64,000 nucleotides of DNA, from contig NZ_SBJH01000095.1 in the NCBI RefSeq assembly GCF_004368405.1, positions 93,888-157,887 of the forward strand. Direction: 5' to 3'. The DNA is from Olivibacter sp. XZL3. Its GTDB lineage: Bacteria > Bacteroidota > Bacteroidia > Sphingobacteriales > Sphingobacteriaceae. The translations under genes and the position numbers were made by a program. The stretch's first letter is position 1. Every line of letters starts with the position of its first letter. This document shows, one piece after another, positions 34,157 through 42,728 of the stretch. Below the pieces are notes generated by a model that had not been told where the DNA came from, made no database searches, and was given only the letters and a program-made list of their open reading frames with translations.

Positions 34157-35896
34157 CTACCGAATGACTTCCTTTAGATGCTTATAATTACTCTTTACAG
34201 TTTCGAGCACTTCATCCATTCGTCCATTCAGGATCATTTTTCCCATTGTGATCGCATAACCTTTCATTTGCGAGAACTCAATCTTTGGCGGCATTGCCAA
34301 GGCATTAGGATTCGTTTTTACATGCACCAAGACGGGCCCCTGATAGGCTAGCGCTTCTTTCACCCCGTCTTCCACTTTATCGGGTTCTTCAATGCATATC
34401 CCTTTCATTCCCATAGCCATCGCAACCGTTGCGAAGTCCGGGTTGTACATATCCGTTTGCCAGTCGGGCAAGCCGGCCACCTCCATTTCCAGCTTCACCA
34501 TACCCAAGGAACGGTTGTCAAAAACAATCACTTTAATTGGAAGCTTATACTGAACAATGGTCGCTAAGTCACCCAACAGCATGGAAATTCCGCCATCGCC
34601 ACAAAATGCGATGACCTGTTGATCGGGCCTGGCAAAAGCGGCACCAATTGCCTGTGGCATTGCATTTGCCATAGAGCCATGATTAAACGAGCCGAGCAGT
34701 TCTCTTTTACCTGTAGCCTGTATAAACCGGGCGCCCCAAACACAGCTCATTCCTGTATCTACGGTAAAGATGGCGTCATCTGCTGCCAATCGATCAATTG
34801 TATAGGCTAAATATTCGGGTGATATATTATCTTTTTTGCCTCGATCGTTCACGTAGGTCTGTTGTGTCTCCTTCACTTTCTCATAGACCTTCAGTTGGGC
34901 TTTCAAGAAACTATCATCCGGATTTTGGTCGAGTAAGGGCAACAAGGCTTGTACTGTGGGTTTAATGTCGCCCATAAGTCCCATTTTGAGCTTCGCTCGC
35001 CGTCCTAGGCGCTCCGGCTTTTCATCGATCTGAACGATATTGCAATTATCTGGCATAAAATCTTTATACGGAAAATCTGTACCCAACAGTAATAGCAGAT
35101 CGGATTCATGCATGGCATGGTACGCGGAGGGTAAGCCCAAAAGGCCTGTCATCCCTACCTCGTTGGGATTATCGTGCTGCACATACATTTTTCCTCTAAA
35201 GGAATACCCCACTGGGGCGTTCAATTTCTTTGCAAGCGCTACGACTTCCTGATGCGCATCTTTACATCCGATGCCACAAAAGAGGGTAATCCGCTTATGG
35301 CCATTTAACAAAGTCGCCAGGTTTTGTAGTTCATCATCGCTCGGACGCACTAACGGCTTTTGATGGAGCAACCTTGTTTCTGTGACTATATCCATAGCAT
35401 CATCCATTGCCACATCGCCCGGCATCCCGATCACGGCCACGCCCTTTTTGCTATAAGCGTGCTGCAAGGCCGCTTGAAGCATTCGCGGAAATTGTTTAGG
35501 GGTGGTCGCTATTTGATTGTAGACGCTGCAATCATCGAAGAGCTTGATGGTATTCGTTTCCTGAAAATAATCGGAGCCCATTTCATCGCTATGCATGGTA
35601 GACGCGATGGCCAGGACGGGAGCTCCCGATCGGTTTGCGTCATATAAGCCATTGATAAGATGTACGTGGCCGGGACCGCTACTTCCGGCACAGCAAGCGA
35701 TGCCATTCAGCTCTGCTTCCGCTGCCGCTGCGTAGGCACCCGCCTCTTCATGGCGAACATGTACCCATCGAATTTTACCGTTTCTTCGAACTGCATCGTT
35801 TACCTCATTTAAACTATCGCCCGTAACGGCATAAATACGCTTAATTCCTGCTTCCCATAAAGTGTCGACTAGCTGATCAGCTACTTTTTTTGCCAT
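34157..35896 (-). CDS. poxB: Pyruvate oxidase (pyruvate:quinone oxidoreductase type)
   Basis: 579 residues. Resembles E. coli PoxB along its length: a TPP- and FAD-dependent enzyme that oxidises pyruvate to acetate and CO2, delivering electrons to quinone at the membrane. Catalytic Glu region is VHVRHEEAGAYAAAAEAEL; TPP-binding motif is CGDGGISMLLGDL with the VFDNRSLGMVKLE partner. The C-terminus (ALAMPPKIEFSQMKGYAITM and the following helix to LKEVIR) corresponds to the PoxB membrane-activation peptide, which argues for PoxB over acetolactate synthase. It precedes nuoH by 212 bases in the same direction, but the repeat tract and the nuoH promoter separate them. Confidence 0.9.
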   Translation of the reverse strand: MAKKVADQLVDTLWEAGIKRIYAVTGDSLNEVNDAVRRNGKIRWVHVRHEEAGAYAAAAEAELNGIACCAGSSGPGHVHLINGLYDANRSGAPVLAIASTMHSDEMGSDYFQETNTIKLFDDCSVYNQIATTPKQFPRMLQAALQHAYSKKGVAVIGMPGDVAMDDAMDIVTETRLLHQKPLVRPSDDELQNLATLLNGHKRITLFCGIGCKDAHQEVVALAKKLNAPVGYSFRGKMYVQHDNPNEVGMTGLLGLPSAYHAMHESDLLLLLGTDFPYKDFMPDNCNIVQIDEKPERLGRRAKLKMGLMGDIKPTVQALLPLLDQNPDDSFLKAQLKVYEKVKETQQTYVNDRGKKDNISPEYLAYTIDRLAADDAIFTVDTGMSCVWGARFIQATGKRELLGSFNHGSMANAMPQAIGAAFARPDQQVIAFCGDGGISMLLGDLATIVQYKLPIKVIVFDNRSLGMVKLEMEVAGLPDWQTDMYNPDFATVAMAMGMKGICIEEPDKVEDGVKEALAYQGPVLVHVKTNPNALAMPPKIEFSQMKGYAITMGKMILNGRMDEVLETVKSNYKHLKEVIR

Positions 35897-35995
35897 GATA
35901 AAATCTAAAGGTTGCTACTAAGATTCTATTAATAACAACACAATGGCTTATTAGTTTGGATAGGAAGGAATAGAAGTTCGATCAAAATGACCGAG

Positions 35996-38008
35996 TTAGG
36001 CCAATTCCACCCAATTTCCATCTGCGCGAATGATTTCAATCAATTCGTTCAGCGCATTGGCAGAATGCACATTTTTCTTTACTACTTCTTTTCCCCTGTA
36101 CAGGGTTACCCGATCGGGGCCCGCTCCGACATATCCATAATCGGCATCGGCCATCTCACCGGGTCCGTTCACAATACAGCCCATAATCGCAATTTTCAAG
36201 CCTTTCAAATGGTTGGTGCGGCTTCGAATCATTTGCGTTGTTTCCTGCAAGTCGAACAAGGTGCGGCCGCAGCTCGGACAAGAGATATATTCTGTTTTTG
36301 AGATCCTCGATCGCGTAGCTTGTAAAATCGCAAAAGAGGCAGAGACAAGCTTGTCGGTAGGCATAACCGGAGCGTCGATCCATATACCATCTCCCATACC
36401 ATCAATCAATAGTCCCCCCATGTCGGTCGCCGCATATAATTGTAATTTGGAGATCGGCTCTTCGGGACTCATGATGTCTCCGATAGGGCCCTTAAAGTCC
36501 GAAGGATCATACCAGCGTTTGATGATTACCGGCACCGTTAATTGCCAGCTTTTCAGCTTTGCGAAAAAGGCCCGTTGATTGGCCAGACCATGCAGCTGCC
36601 GTGTTTCTAAAACAAAAACCAGCGTTTGATCTATAGGCAAGTTTTCAAAAGCCTCTCCTTCCAAATCTTCCGCACAAAGCCGCACCAGATTAAGATGCCT
36701 ATCACGTTCAGCAGCATGTGTATATTCCTTGAGTGAGTATAAAGGATGTGCGTTCTCTTTGCGCAACAGCCGCTGCCAAGTACTAAAATTGTAGATTTGC
36801 TTTAAGTTGCCGGGCATGGTAAAGGCTGGCAAGCTATCGCCAAAGAAAACAAAATCCACCGATTGATCGCCCATATGATACTTATCCAACAGTGGATCAT
36901 ATATATAGCCGACGTCTTTTAAGATCATCGGATCCATTAAACGCTTCTGGGAAAGGTCGACCACCACACGCGGAACCATGGCGCCGCCGATAAAGGCATT
37001 GACCTCGGTGGTTTGGTATCGTTTAGTTAAGTTGTCAGCAATCAGTTGCGTAGCGGACAGGCTCTTTTCCGGAGCATGGATCTCCGAGGCCTTCTCCGCC
37101 CGTCTTAGGTAACGGTTTACCAAAGCCCTTGCCACGGGTGCCTCCAACTCCGGCTCCTCGGTTAAGGACACGCGTACGGTATCTCCCAAGCCGTCCTCCA
37201 GCAAGGTGCCTATACCTACTGCCGATTTGATTCTTCCATCCTCACCATCACCCGCTTCGGTAACACCCAAATGCAGCGGATAGTTCATGCCTTCGGCCAC
37301 CATTTTTTCTACCAGTAACCGGTAAGCCTGTACCATTACCTGCGGATTACTCGATTTCATGGAAATCACCAGATTATAATAATGTAGATCTTCGCAGATG
37401 CGGATGAACTCTAAAGCCGACTCCACCATGCCTTCCGGTGTATCGCCATAGTGGCTCATAATCCGATCTGATAAGGAGCCGTGGTTCGTCCCGATTCGCA
37501 TTGCCGTACCGTACTCCTTACAGATTTTCACCAAGGGAGCAAACTTGGTATATATTCTTTCCAGCTCGGCTTGGTATTCACCATCCGTATAAGTCAATTG
37601 ATCAAACTTCTTTTTGTCCGCGTAATTGCCAGGATTTATCCGCACCTTTTCAACAATACGGGCCGCCACTTCCGCCGCATTTGGCGTAAAATGAATATCT
37701 GCTACCAAGGGAACTTCACAGCCCCTTTTGCGAAGTTCCTTTTTGATTTCAGCCAAATTCTGCGCTTCCTTAATACTTGGAGCCGTAATGCGGACATATT
37801 CACATCCAGCCTCTACCATTCGCAAAGTTTGCTCAACCGAACCCATGGTATCCATGGTATCTACGGTAGTCATACTTTGGATACGTATCGGATGATTTCC
37901 ACCCATCGGCACGTCTCCAATATTTACCTCACGGGTAAGCCAACGCTCATAATGTGTCAAAGACTTACAATATTTTCCCGGAAGTGCTAAATTCTTCGCT
38001 AAATCCAT
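35996..38008 (-). CDS. ispG: 4-hydroxy-3-methylbut-2-enyl diphosphate synthase, long three-domain form
   Basis: 670 residues from MDLAKNLALPG; a GTG 18 bases further upstream overlaps the -7 box and is rejected. Penultimate step of the MEP isoprenoid pathway: reductive ring opening of MEcPP to HMBPP by a 4Fe-4S cluster. Landmarks: GGNHPIRIQSMTTVDTMD, VPLVADIHFTPN, RINPGNYADKKKFD in the TIM barrel, and CPSCGRTLFDL plus MGCIVNGPGEMADADYGYVG in the cluster domain. The roughly 250-residue extra domain between them (about 300-560) is the insert typical of Bacteroidota, Chlamydia and plants. Divergent from yceH with a 47-base gap. Confidence 0.96.
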   Translation of the reverse strand: MDLAKNLALPGKYCKSLTHYERWLTREVNIGDVPMGGNHPIRIQSMTTVDTMDTMGSVEQTLRMVEAGCEYVRITAPSIKEAQNLAEIKKELRKRGCEVPLVADIHFTPNAAEVAARIVEKVRINPGNYADKKKFDQLTYTDGEYQAELERIYTKFAPLVKICKEYGTAMRIGTNHGSLSDRIMSHYGDTPEGMVESALEFIRICEDLHYYNLVISMKSSNPQVMVQAYRLLVEKMVAEGMNYPLHLGVTEAGDGEDGRIKSAVGIGTLLEDGLGDTVRVSLTEEPELEAPVARALVNRYLRRAEKASEIHAPEKSLSATQLIADNLTKRYQTTEVNAFIGGAMVPRVVVDLSQKRLMDPMILKDVGYIYDPLLDKYHMGDQSVDFVFFGDSLPAFTMPGNLKQIYNFSTWQRLLRKENAHPLYSLKEYTHAAERDRHLNLVRLCAEDLEGEAFENLPIDQTLVFVLETRQLHGLANQRAFFAKLKSWQLTVPVIIKRWYDPSDFKGPIGDIMSPEEPISKLQLYAATDMGGLLIDGMGDGIWIDAPVMPTDKLVSASFAILQATRSRISKTEYISCPSCGRTLFDLQETTQMIRSRTNHLKGLKIAIMGCIVNGPGEMADADYGYVGAGPDRVTLYRGKEVVKKNVHSANALNELIEIIRADGNWVELA

Positions 38009-38025
38009 AATGCATGTATGTGGCA

Positions 38026-38033
38026 CAAAGTTA
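38026..38033 (-). promoter_or_regulatory. -7 promoter box of ispG
   Basis: Minus strand TAACTTTG, perfect TAnnTTTG. It ends 17 bases before the ispG ATG. Confidence 0.55.
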
Positions 38034-38044
38034 GGTAATTTTCC

Positions 38045-38052
38045 TATCTTTA
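38045..38052 (+). promoter_or_regulatory. -7 promoter box of yceH, almost touching the ATG
   Basis: TATCTTTA (one mismatch to TAnnTTTG at the last base) ends three bases before the yceH ATG. If used, transcription would begin at or within the start codon, giving a leaderless message. Confidence 0.4.
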
Positions 38053-38055
38053 GCC

Positions 38056-38718
38056 ATGGATCAACAGATTACCTTACCAGTATTAAGCAATGAAGAGCAA
38101 AGGGTATTGGGCTCATTAATGGAGAAAAGCAAAACGACGCCCGAATATTATCCACTCACGTTAAACAGCTTAGTGGCCGCTTGCAACCAAAAATCCGCGC
38201 GCAGGCCAGTCGTACAATACGACGACGACACCGTAGTTGCCGCACTGGATTCATTAAGGAAAAAGGGCCTGGTTGCAACCGCTACGGGCGGATCAAGCCG
38301 AGCCATTAAATATAGGCATACATTAAGCGTTTTATATCCCATTATACCGGCGGAAGTCGCCATTTTATGTCTTTTGCTGTTAAGAGGCCCGCTCACCGTC
38401 GGCGAAATCAACAGCAATTCGGGTCGTCTTTACGCTTTTGAATCATTGGCAGAAATTCAGCAATACCTCGAAAAACTGAGTCAAGCGTCGGAGCTACCTG
38501 CAATGGTGGTCCAAGTTCCCAAAAAAGCCGGGCAGAAAGAAATTCGCTATATGCATCTTTTCGGCGGAATGCCCGATTTCGAAAGCAAGCTGTTTAACGA
38601 GGTGTCTGCGACCGCCACACAAGATGTTGAAGCACTAGAAACTCGACTCGCCCGCGTAGAACAAGAGCTCGCCGAACTGAAAGAAGCGTTTGAAAAGTTA
38701 ATGAAGGAACTTTATTAG
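38056..38718 (+). CDS. YceH family protein (UPF0502/DUF480)
   Basis: 220 residues. The family has two winged-helix-like domains: ITLPVLSNEEQRVLGSLMEKS, TPEYYPLTLNSLVAACNQKS and PVVQYDDDTVVAALDSLRKKG mark the first, and ILCLLLLRGPLTVGEINSNS the second. A C-terminal coiled coil follows (DVEALETRLARVEQELAEL to the end). Function is not established in any organism; a DNA-binding role is suggested only by the fold. It is divergent from ispG across a 47-base gap and is followed by repeats and a terminator. Confidence 0.9.
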   Translation: MDQQITLPVLSNEEQRVLGSLMEKSKTTPEYYPLTLNSLVAACNQKSARRPVVQYDDDTVVAALDSLRKKGLVATATGGSSRAIKYRHTLSVLYPIIPAEVAILCLLLLRGPLTVGEINSNSGRLYAFESLAEIQQYLEKLSQASELPAMVVQVPKKAGQKEIRYMHLFGGMPDFESKLFNEVSATATQDVEALETRLARVEQELAELKEAFEKLMKELY

Positions 38719-38754
38719 GGACTAAGGAGTTGTTGGTAGGGAGTAAGGAAAAGG
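38715..38754 (+). repeat. 7-bp degenerate repeat overlapping the yceH stop codon
   Basis: Units TTAGGGA, CTAAGGA, GTTGTTG, GTAGGGA, GTAAGGA, AAAGGGG. The TAG stop of yceH lies inside the first unit. Contains the shared 9-mer GTAGGGAGT at 38736-38744. Confidence 0.6.
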
Positions 38755-38787
38755 GGCTGTATAGTTGACATTTTTAACTTTTGAATT

Positions 38788-38839
38788 ATTGATGTCTTGC
38801 TTATTTTAATAAGGCATCAATGAGCCCTTCGGGGTTTTT
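38788..38839 (+). terminator. Double-hairpin terminator of yceH
   Basis: First an 11-bp stem with one G-T pair (ATTGATGTCTT with AAGGCATCAAT), then directly CCC-TTCG-GGG, a stable tetraloop hairpin, followed by TTTTT and a second T-run. Confidence 0.75.
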
Positions 38840-38856
38840 ACTTTTTACTTGGAGGC

Positions 38857-38961
38857 AACCGATAACTGACAACTGGTAACTGACAACACACAACTGACAA
38901 CCGGCAACTAACAACTGACAACCGGCAACTGGCAACTGGCAACCGGCAACTAACAACTAGC
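38857..38961 (+). repeat. Fifteen-unit degenerate heptamer array, AACTGAC type
   Basis: Fifteen consecutive 7-base units in perfect phase. Eleven belong to the three forms AACTGAC, AACTGGC/AACTGGT and AACCGGC/AACCGAT; three others read AACTAAC or AACACAC; the last is AACTAGC. All start with AAC. The final unit overlaps the stop codon of the SprT-like gene (TAG on the minus strand). There are no unique spacers between units. Confidence 0.85.
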
Positions 38962-39580
38962 CTACCACCCTGACTTCCGCCACTGGACTAAACAGATATA
39001 TTCTACCCGTGGTCAATTCCTCACAGCGGAACCGGGTCCTGTTTCTTTCACCTTTCTTAAAAACCCTTCCGTTCGGAAGGGCAAAGGCGCTTCCAGGAGA
39101 CAGTTCTTCCACCCTAATATGCCCCATTTTTGGTTGATCATAGCGCTGTAGTGTCCTATATAAGGTTAAATCGGAGCAACTGGATGCCGCCGGATTCGCT
39201 AAGTAATTTATCACCGCTTGTCGTATATCCTCGGGAAATATCTCCAATTGAAAGAAGGGCTGCATTAATGTTTTAAAATTCTGTTTCCATTCCAAGCCAT
39301 GAGGTTTCGCTTTTGTCCTGTGTTCATTCCAAGTTTTCAGATGCGCGAATTCATGCACGGTAGTTATCAAAAAAGCATAGGGATTCAGGTTGTGGTTAAC
39401 AGAAATGCGATGTCCTTTATCTCTGTACGGAGAACGATAGTCGCCAAACTTAGACATTCGGCCTTTACTTATCTTAAACAGGCATGGAGCTTGATGAATC
39501 CAACGAGCTATTATTGGAGCAGCCTGTTCAGGAAGATACTTTTCCAGGCTTAACCTTGTTTTTTCAATCATTTCCAACAT
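38957..39580 (-). CDS. SprT-like zinc metallopeptidase-domain protein
   Basis: 207 residues from MLEMIEKTRLSLEKYLPEQA. An ATG at 39640, which overlaps the feoB stop as TAATG, would add 20 residues (MRVHANCPCC and on) and is possible through translational coupling. SprT-like domains carry the HExxH zinc site, seen here as VHEFAHLKTWNEH. YRSPYRDKGHRISVNHNLNPY precedes it. Bacterial SprT-like proteins are poorly characterised; the eukaryotic relatives (Spartan) cleave DNA-protein crosslinks, but such a role is only a family analogy. The C-terminal half (KMGHIRVEELSPGSAFALPN to the end) is beta-rich and resembles a small barrel. Confidence 0.85.
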   Translation of the reverse strand: MLEMIEKTRLSLEKYLPEQAAPIIARWIHQAPCLFKISKGRMSKFGDYRSPYRDKGHRISVNHNLNPYAFLITTVHEFAHLKTWNEHRTKAKPHGLEWKQNFKTLMQPFFQLEIFPEDIRQAVINYLANPAASSCSDLTLYRTLQRYDQPKMGHIRVEELSPGSAFALPNGRVFKKGERNRTRFRCEELTTGRIYLFSPVAEVRVVG

Positions 39581-39639
39581 GAAGACAAAAGTGTGGGCAA
39601 ACCATCCCGAGCAGCAGGGACAGTTTGCATGTACGCGCA

Positions 39640-41742
39640 TTATTTAAACAACTGGAACACCAATAAAGACGAAAAGTAAGCCAATGCAGTCATATAGGTA
39701 AGTTGAATAACCGGCCACTTCCAGCTTTTCGTTTCACGATATACGACCGCGATCGTGCTGATACATTGCATGGCAAAAGCGTAAAATATCATAAGAGAAA
39801 ATGCCGATGCCACGGTGTAAACAGGTTGCCCGGTTATACTGTCCTTCGCATTGAGCATCTTTTCCCGAATAGTTGAGGTATCGTCCTCGGGCTCCTCCAC
39901 ACTGTAAATAGTGGCCATCGTTCCTACAAAAACCTCTCTTGCCGCAAAAGACGTAATCAACGCTATACCGATTTTCCAATCGAAACCCAAAGGCCTAATT
40001 GCCGGTTCAATTGCTTTCCCTAAAATGCCGACGTATGAATTCTCCAGCTTTTCTGCCGATTCCATAAACGTCAACTCCTCCTCCGAATAGTTATCGACAT
40101 AGTCGGCCGTTTGATATTTCTGTTCCACCGCATCCATCCTCCCCGGGGGGCCATAGGTAGCCAATACCCATAATACGATAGACATTGCAATAATCACCTT
40201 TCCCACTTGTAAGACGAAGGTTTTCACCTTTTCGTACATGGTAAGAAAAACGTTCTTCCAACGGGGCGTACGGTATACAGGCAATTCCAATATGAAATAC
40301 GACTTTTCCCTCGCTTTAATTATCTTTTTCATGGCCCAAGCAACCGCTATGGCGCCAACGGTTCCTATCAGGTACATACCCATCAAAGCCAGCCCTTGGA
40401 GGTTAAAAAAGCCCCAAATCTTCTCATTAGGCACAACTAAAGAAATCAACAAGGTATACACCGGCAGACGGGCTGCACAACTGATCAAAGGCGTCACCAT
40501 AATGGTGATCATCCGATCTTTCCAGCTTTCGATATTTCTGGCAGCCATAATAGAGGGTACCGCACAGGCCAGACCACCGATCATCGGCACGACCGACTTC
40601 CCATTAAGCCCCACTTTCCGCATGATTTTATCCATTAGAAAGGTGATCCGAGCCATATAACCTGTATCTTCCAATATCGCTATAAAGCCGAAAAGAATAG
40701 CAATTTGAGGGATAAATACCAACACACCACCGAGCCCGGCCAATATACCATCCAACAAAAGATCAGCCAAAACCCCTTCCGGGATGTATTGCCTTCCAAT
40801 GCTGTCGAGCCAAGCAAAAAAGTTTTCAATCAGTCCCATCGGATATTCAGCCCAGGCAAAAATGGCTTGAAAGATGAGCAGCAAAATCGCGAAGAAAGAA
40901 ACAAATCCCCAAACGCGATGGGTCAAAATACGGTCGATCTTCCCGGTAGGGGTCTGCGAAACGTCCTTAGGCGGCTGCTTGACCGATTCTTGCAAGACGG
41001 TGCTAATAAAATCGTATCGGGCGATTGTTTCCCTAGTCTGCGCATGTTGAGGCTGAAAGGCATTTGCTGCTTCCAGGGATTCAATATGATTACTTTCATC
41101 CGCTGTAAGGTAGTCCAATATTTCATGTTGATGCGCCAATAGCAAGGCGACATAATCTTGCTTTATACGAACGTCATGTTTTATTTGAGAAATCAACGCG
41201 GGCGCAATCGTTGAAACTTCAAAGCTCTCGGTTTGCAGTGCAATAGCAGGCGCATCAGCGATTGCCTGTTTCAACAGCACTATGTTCTCATTTTTCCGGG
41301 CGCTGATAGGCACCACCTGCACGCCCAATCTTTGCGACATTTTATCTACATCGATCAGGATTTTTTCCTTTCGCGCCGCATCGATCATATTGAGCGCCAG
41401 AATAACCGGAATCTTTAGATCCGCAACCTGTGTAAACAATAATAGATTGCGTTTCAGGTTGGTGGCATCCACTACTACAACAATAAGATCGGGGTGAGAA
41501 GGATTCTTTGGATTTGTAAGTACCTCCAGTACAATCGCTTCGTCTTTGCTCTTCGGATAAAGGCTGTAACACCCGGGCAAATCAATTACTTCTATTTGCT
41601 TTCCGTCAGGGAGTTTACTGGCACCGGTCTTTTTATCCACAGTAATGCCGGGAAAGTTGCCAATTTTCTGGTTGAGCCCGGTTAGACTATTGAATAAAGT
41701 TGATTTGCCCGTATTCGGATTCCCTACTAACGCTACTCTCAT
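39640..41742 (-). CDS. feoB: Ferrous iron transport protein B
   Basis: 700 residues. Inner-membrane ferrous iron importer with an N-terminal GTPase. G1 is VGNPNTGKSTLFNSLTG, G3 VIDLPGCYSLYP, and G4 LALNMIDAARKE. The gate domains are seen in the membrane half: GVLVFIPQIAILFGFIAILED, VPMIGGLACAVPSIMAARNI and TSFAAREVFVGTMATIYSVE. It is preceded by feoA at 21 bases and its stop overlaps the possible start of the SprT-like gene. No feoC. Expressed from the feoA promoter. Confidence 0.97.
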   Translation of the reverse strand: MRVALVGNPNTGKSTLFNSLTGLNQKIGNFPGITVDKKTGASKLPDGKQIEVIDLPGCYSLYPKSKDEAIVLEVLTNPKNPSHPDLIVVVVDATNLKRNLLLFTQVADLKIPVILALNMIDAARKEKILIDVDKMSQRLGVQVVPISARKNENIVLLKQAIADAPAIALQTESFEVSTIAPALISQIKHDVRIKQDYVALLLAHQHEILDYLTADESNHIESLEAANAFQPQHAQTRETIARYDFISTVLQESVKQPPKDVSQTPTGKIDRILTHRVWGFVSFFAILLLIFQAIFAWAEYPMGLIENFFAWLDSIGRQYIPEGVLADLLLDGILAGLGGVLVFIPQIAILFGFIAILEDTGYMARITFLMDKIMRKVGLNGKSVVPMIGGLACAVPSIMAARNIESWKDRMITIMVTPLISCAARLPVYTLLISLVVPNEKIWGFFNLQGLALMGMYLIGTVGAIAVAWAMKKIIKAREKSYFILELPVYRTPRWKNVFLTMYEKVKTFVLQVGKVIIAMSIVLWVLATYGPPGRMDAVEQKYQTADYVDNYSEEELTFMESAEKLENSYVGILGKAIEPAIRPLGFDWKIGIALITSFAAREVFVGTMATIYSVEEPEDDTSTIREKMLNAKDSITGQPVYTVASAFSLMIFYAFAMQCISTIAVVYRETKSWKWPVIQLTYMTALAYFSSLLVFQLFK

Positions 41743-41763
41743 GAATATCTGTTCTTATCTTTT

Positions 41764-41985
41764 TTACAATCCCTCAACAATAATGGTTGCTGCTTCCTCT
41801 TTCCGCAAGCTAAGCTGATAGCCCGCTACAGATACGGCAATCGGATCGCCCAAAGGGGCTATCCGTTCAAAAGTAATTCGCTCTCCTGGTAAACAGCCCA
41901 TTTCCATAAGCTTTACTGAAAGGTTTAAGTCCGTAAAATCCTTTATAATACCAGAACTTCCAATTTTTAATGCTGTAAGTTTCAT
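41764..41985 (-). CDS. feoA: Ferrous iron transport protein A
   Basis: 73 residues, an SH3-like cytoplasmic protein needed for FeoB activity. Sequence from MKLTALKIGSSGIIKDF through LMEMGCLPGERITFERIAPLGDPIAVSVAGYQLSLRKEEA (quoted in parts: MEMGCLPGERITFERIAPLG) matches FeoA. First gene of feoAB, with a leader of about 110 bases. Confidence 0.95.
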   Translation of the reverse strand: MKLTALKIGSSGIIKDFTDLNLSVKLMEMGCLPGERITFERIAPLGDPIAVSVAGYQLSLRKEEAATIIVEGL

Positions 41986-42002
41986 TCGTAATTATTATTC
42001 TT

Positions 42003-42021
42003 ATGGTTTAGCCTATACCAT
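42003..42021 (-). promoter_or_regulatory. Small hairpin just before feoA
   Basis: ATGGT and ACCAT flank a 9-base loop, ending 18 bases before the feoA ATG on the minus strand. Further upstream the leader has a TCACG/CGTGA pair (with a C/T-rich arm) that may fold too. A regulatory function is only a possibility. Confidence 0.25.
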
Positions 42022-42098
42022 GCCGTCAGCGCAGGAAAGTCACGTTACTTTGCTCTTTGCGAAAAAGAAGCGTGATTGCATTCGCCCATAAATAAGCC

Positions 42099-42129
42099 CA
42101 AAGGTAAGCTTTATTTAGAATGATTCAAA
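42099..42129 (-). promoter_or_regulatory. Promoter of feoAB
   Basis: Minus strand TTTG, 19 bases, TACCTTTG: both elements match the Bacteroidota consensus at ideal spacing. It predicts a 5' leader of roughly 107 bases, long for this genome. Confidence 0.7.
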
Positions 42130-42194
42130 AAAGATTCACTTATTCAAGGCTTAGCCGAGAACGAGGGGTAAGAAATAAGGAGTATGAAAACGGC

Positions 42195-42575
42195 TCAGGC
42201 TAGCGCCTTATAGCTTCTATGCAACACGATATACGAAAACAATCCCATACCGGTACCGGTCATATCTGCAAAGACATCCCACCAATCGCCGCTACGGTAA
42301 GTAAAAAACTGATACTGTAGAAACTCTGTCAGCAAAGCAAACAAAGCCGACCAGGCCAAGCTCTTCGCAAAAATGCCGAATTGAGGTTTATGCGTCTTCT
42401 TTTTCTGTGTGTATCCCAAACAAAGTAATACGGAAAAGACAAAGAAAAACCCGGTATGAACTAATTTGTCCATCCCTTCGAAATGGGGTACCTTTTCCGT
42501 CGTGTTGTTCATAGGCAAGCAAGTCAGCAACAAGACGACCACTGCCCATAATATGGCCCAAATAAAGTACTTCAT
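42195..42575 (-). CDS. VanZ-like family membrane protein
   Basis: 126 residues with four hydrophobic segments. The arrangement LLLTCLPMNNTT, then FEGMDKLVHTGFFFVFSVLL, LAWSALFALLTEFLQYQFF and RSGDWWDVFADMTGTGMG is the VanZ-like signature (KxxH, E, RxxxxxDxxxNxxG-like). VanZ itself gives low-level teicoplanin resistance, but these short relatives are general membrane proteins of unknown function. It follows gcvH on the same strand with about 150 bases between. Confidence 0.87.
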   Translation of the reverse strand: MKYFIWAILWAVVVLLLTCLPMNNTTEKVPHFEGMDKLVHTGFFFVFSVLLCLGYTQKKKTHKPQFGIFAKSLAWSALFALLTEFLQYQFFTYRSGDWWDVFADMTGTGMGLFSYIVLHRSYKALA

Positions 42576-42728
42576 GCTATTGTGCAGGGAATAACAAAAC
42601 GCTATACTGTTGGATAAATAATATCATAAAAACAATCAGCCAGAAAAGTAAAAGCGATAGTTCACTATTGAAAAAGCGATCTATCGCTTATGCCTTAGAT
42701 AAGCCAAGAGGCTAATTGCAATAGCTAC

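Noticed and set aside
38011..38026. GTG start of ispG giving MPHTCI
   Set aside because: The GTG lies inside the -7 promoter box, so it would be outside the transcript.
38857..38961. Short repeats that could suggest a CRISPR array
   Set aside because: Units are only 7 bases, directly contiguous and degenerate. There are no spacers and no cas genes in the window.
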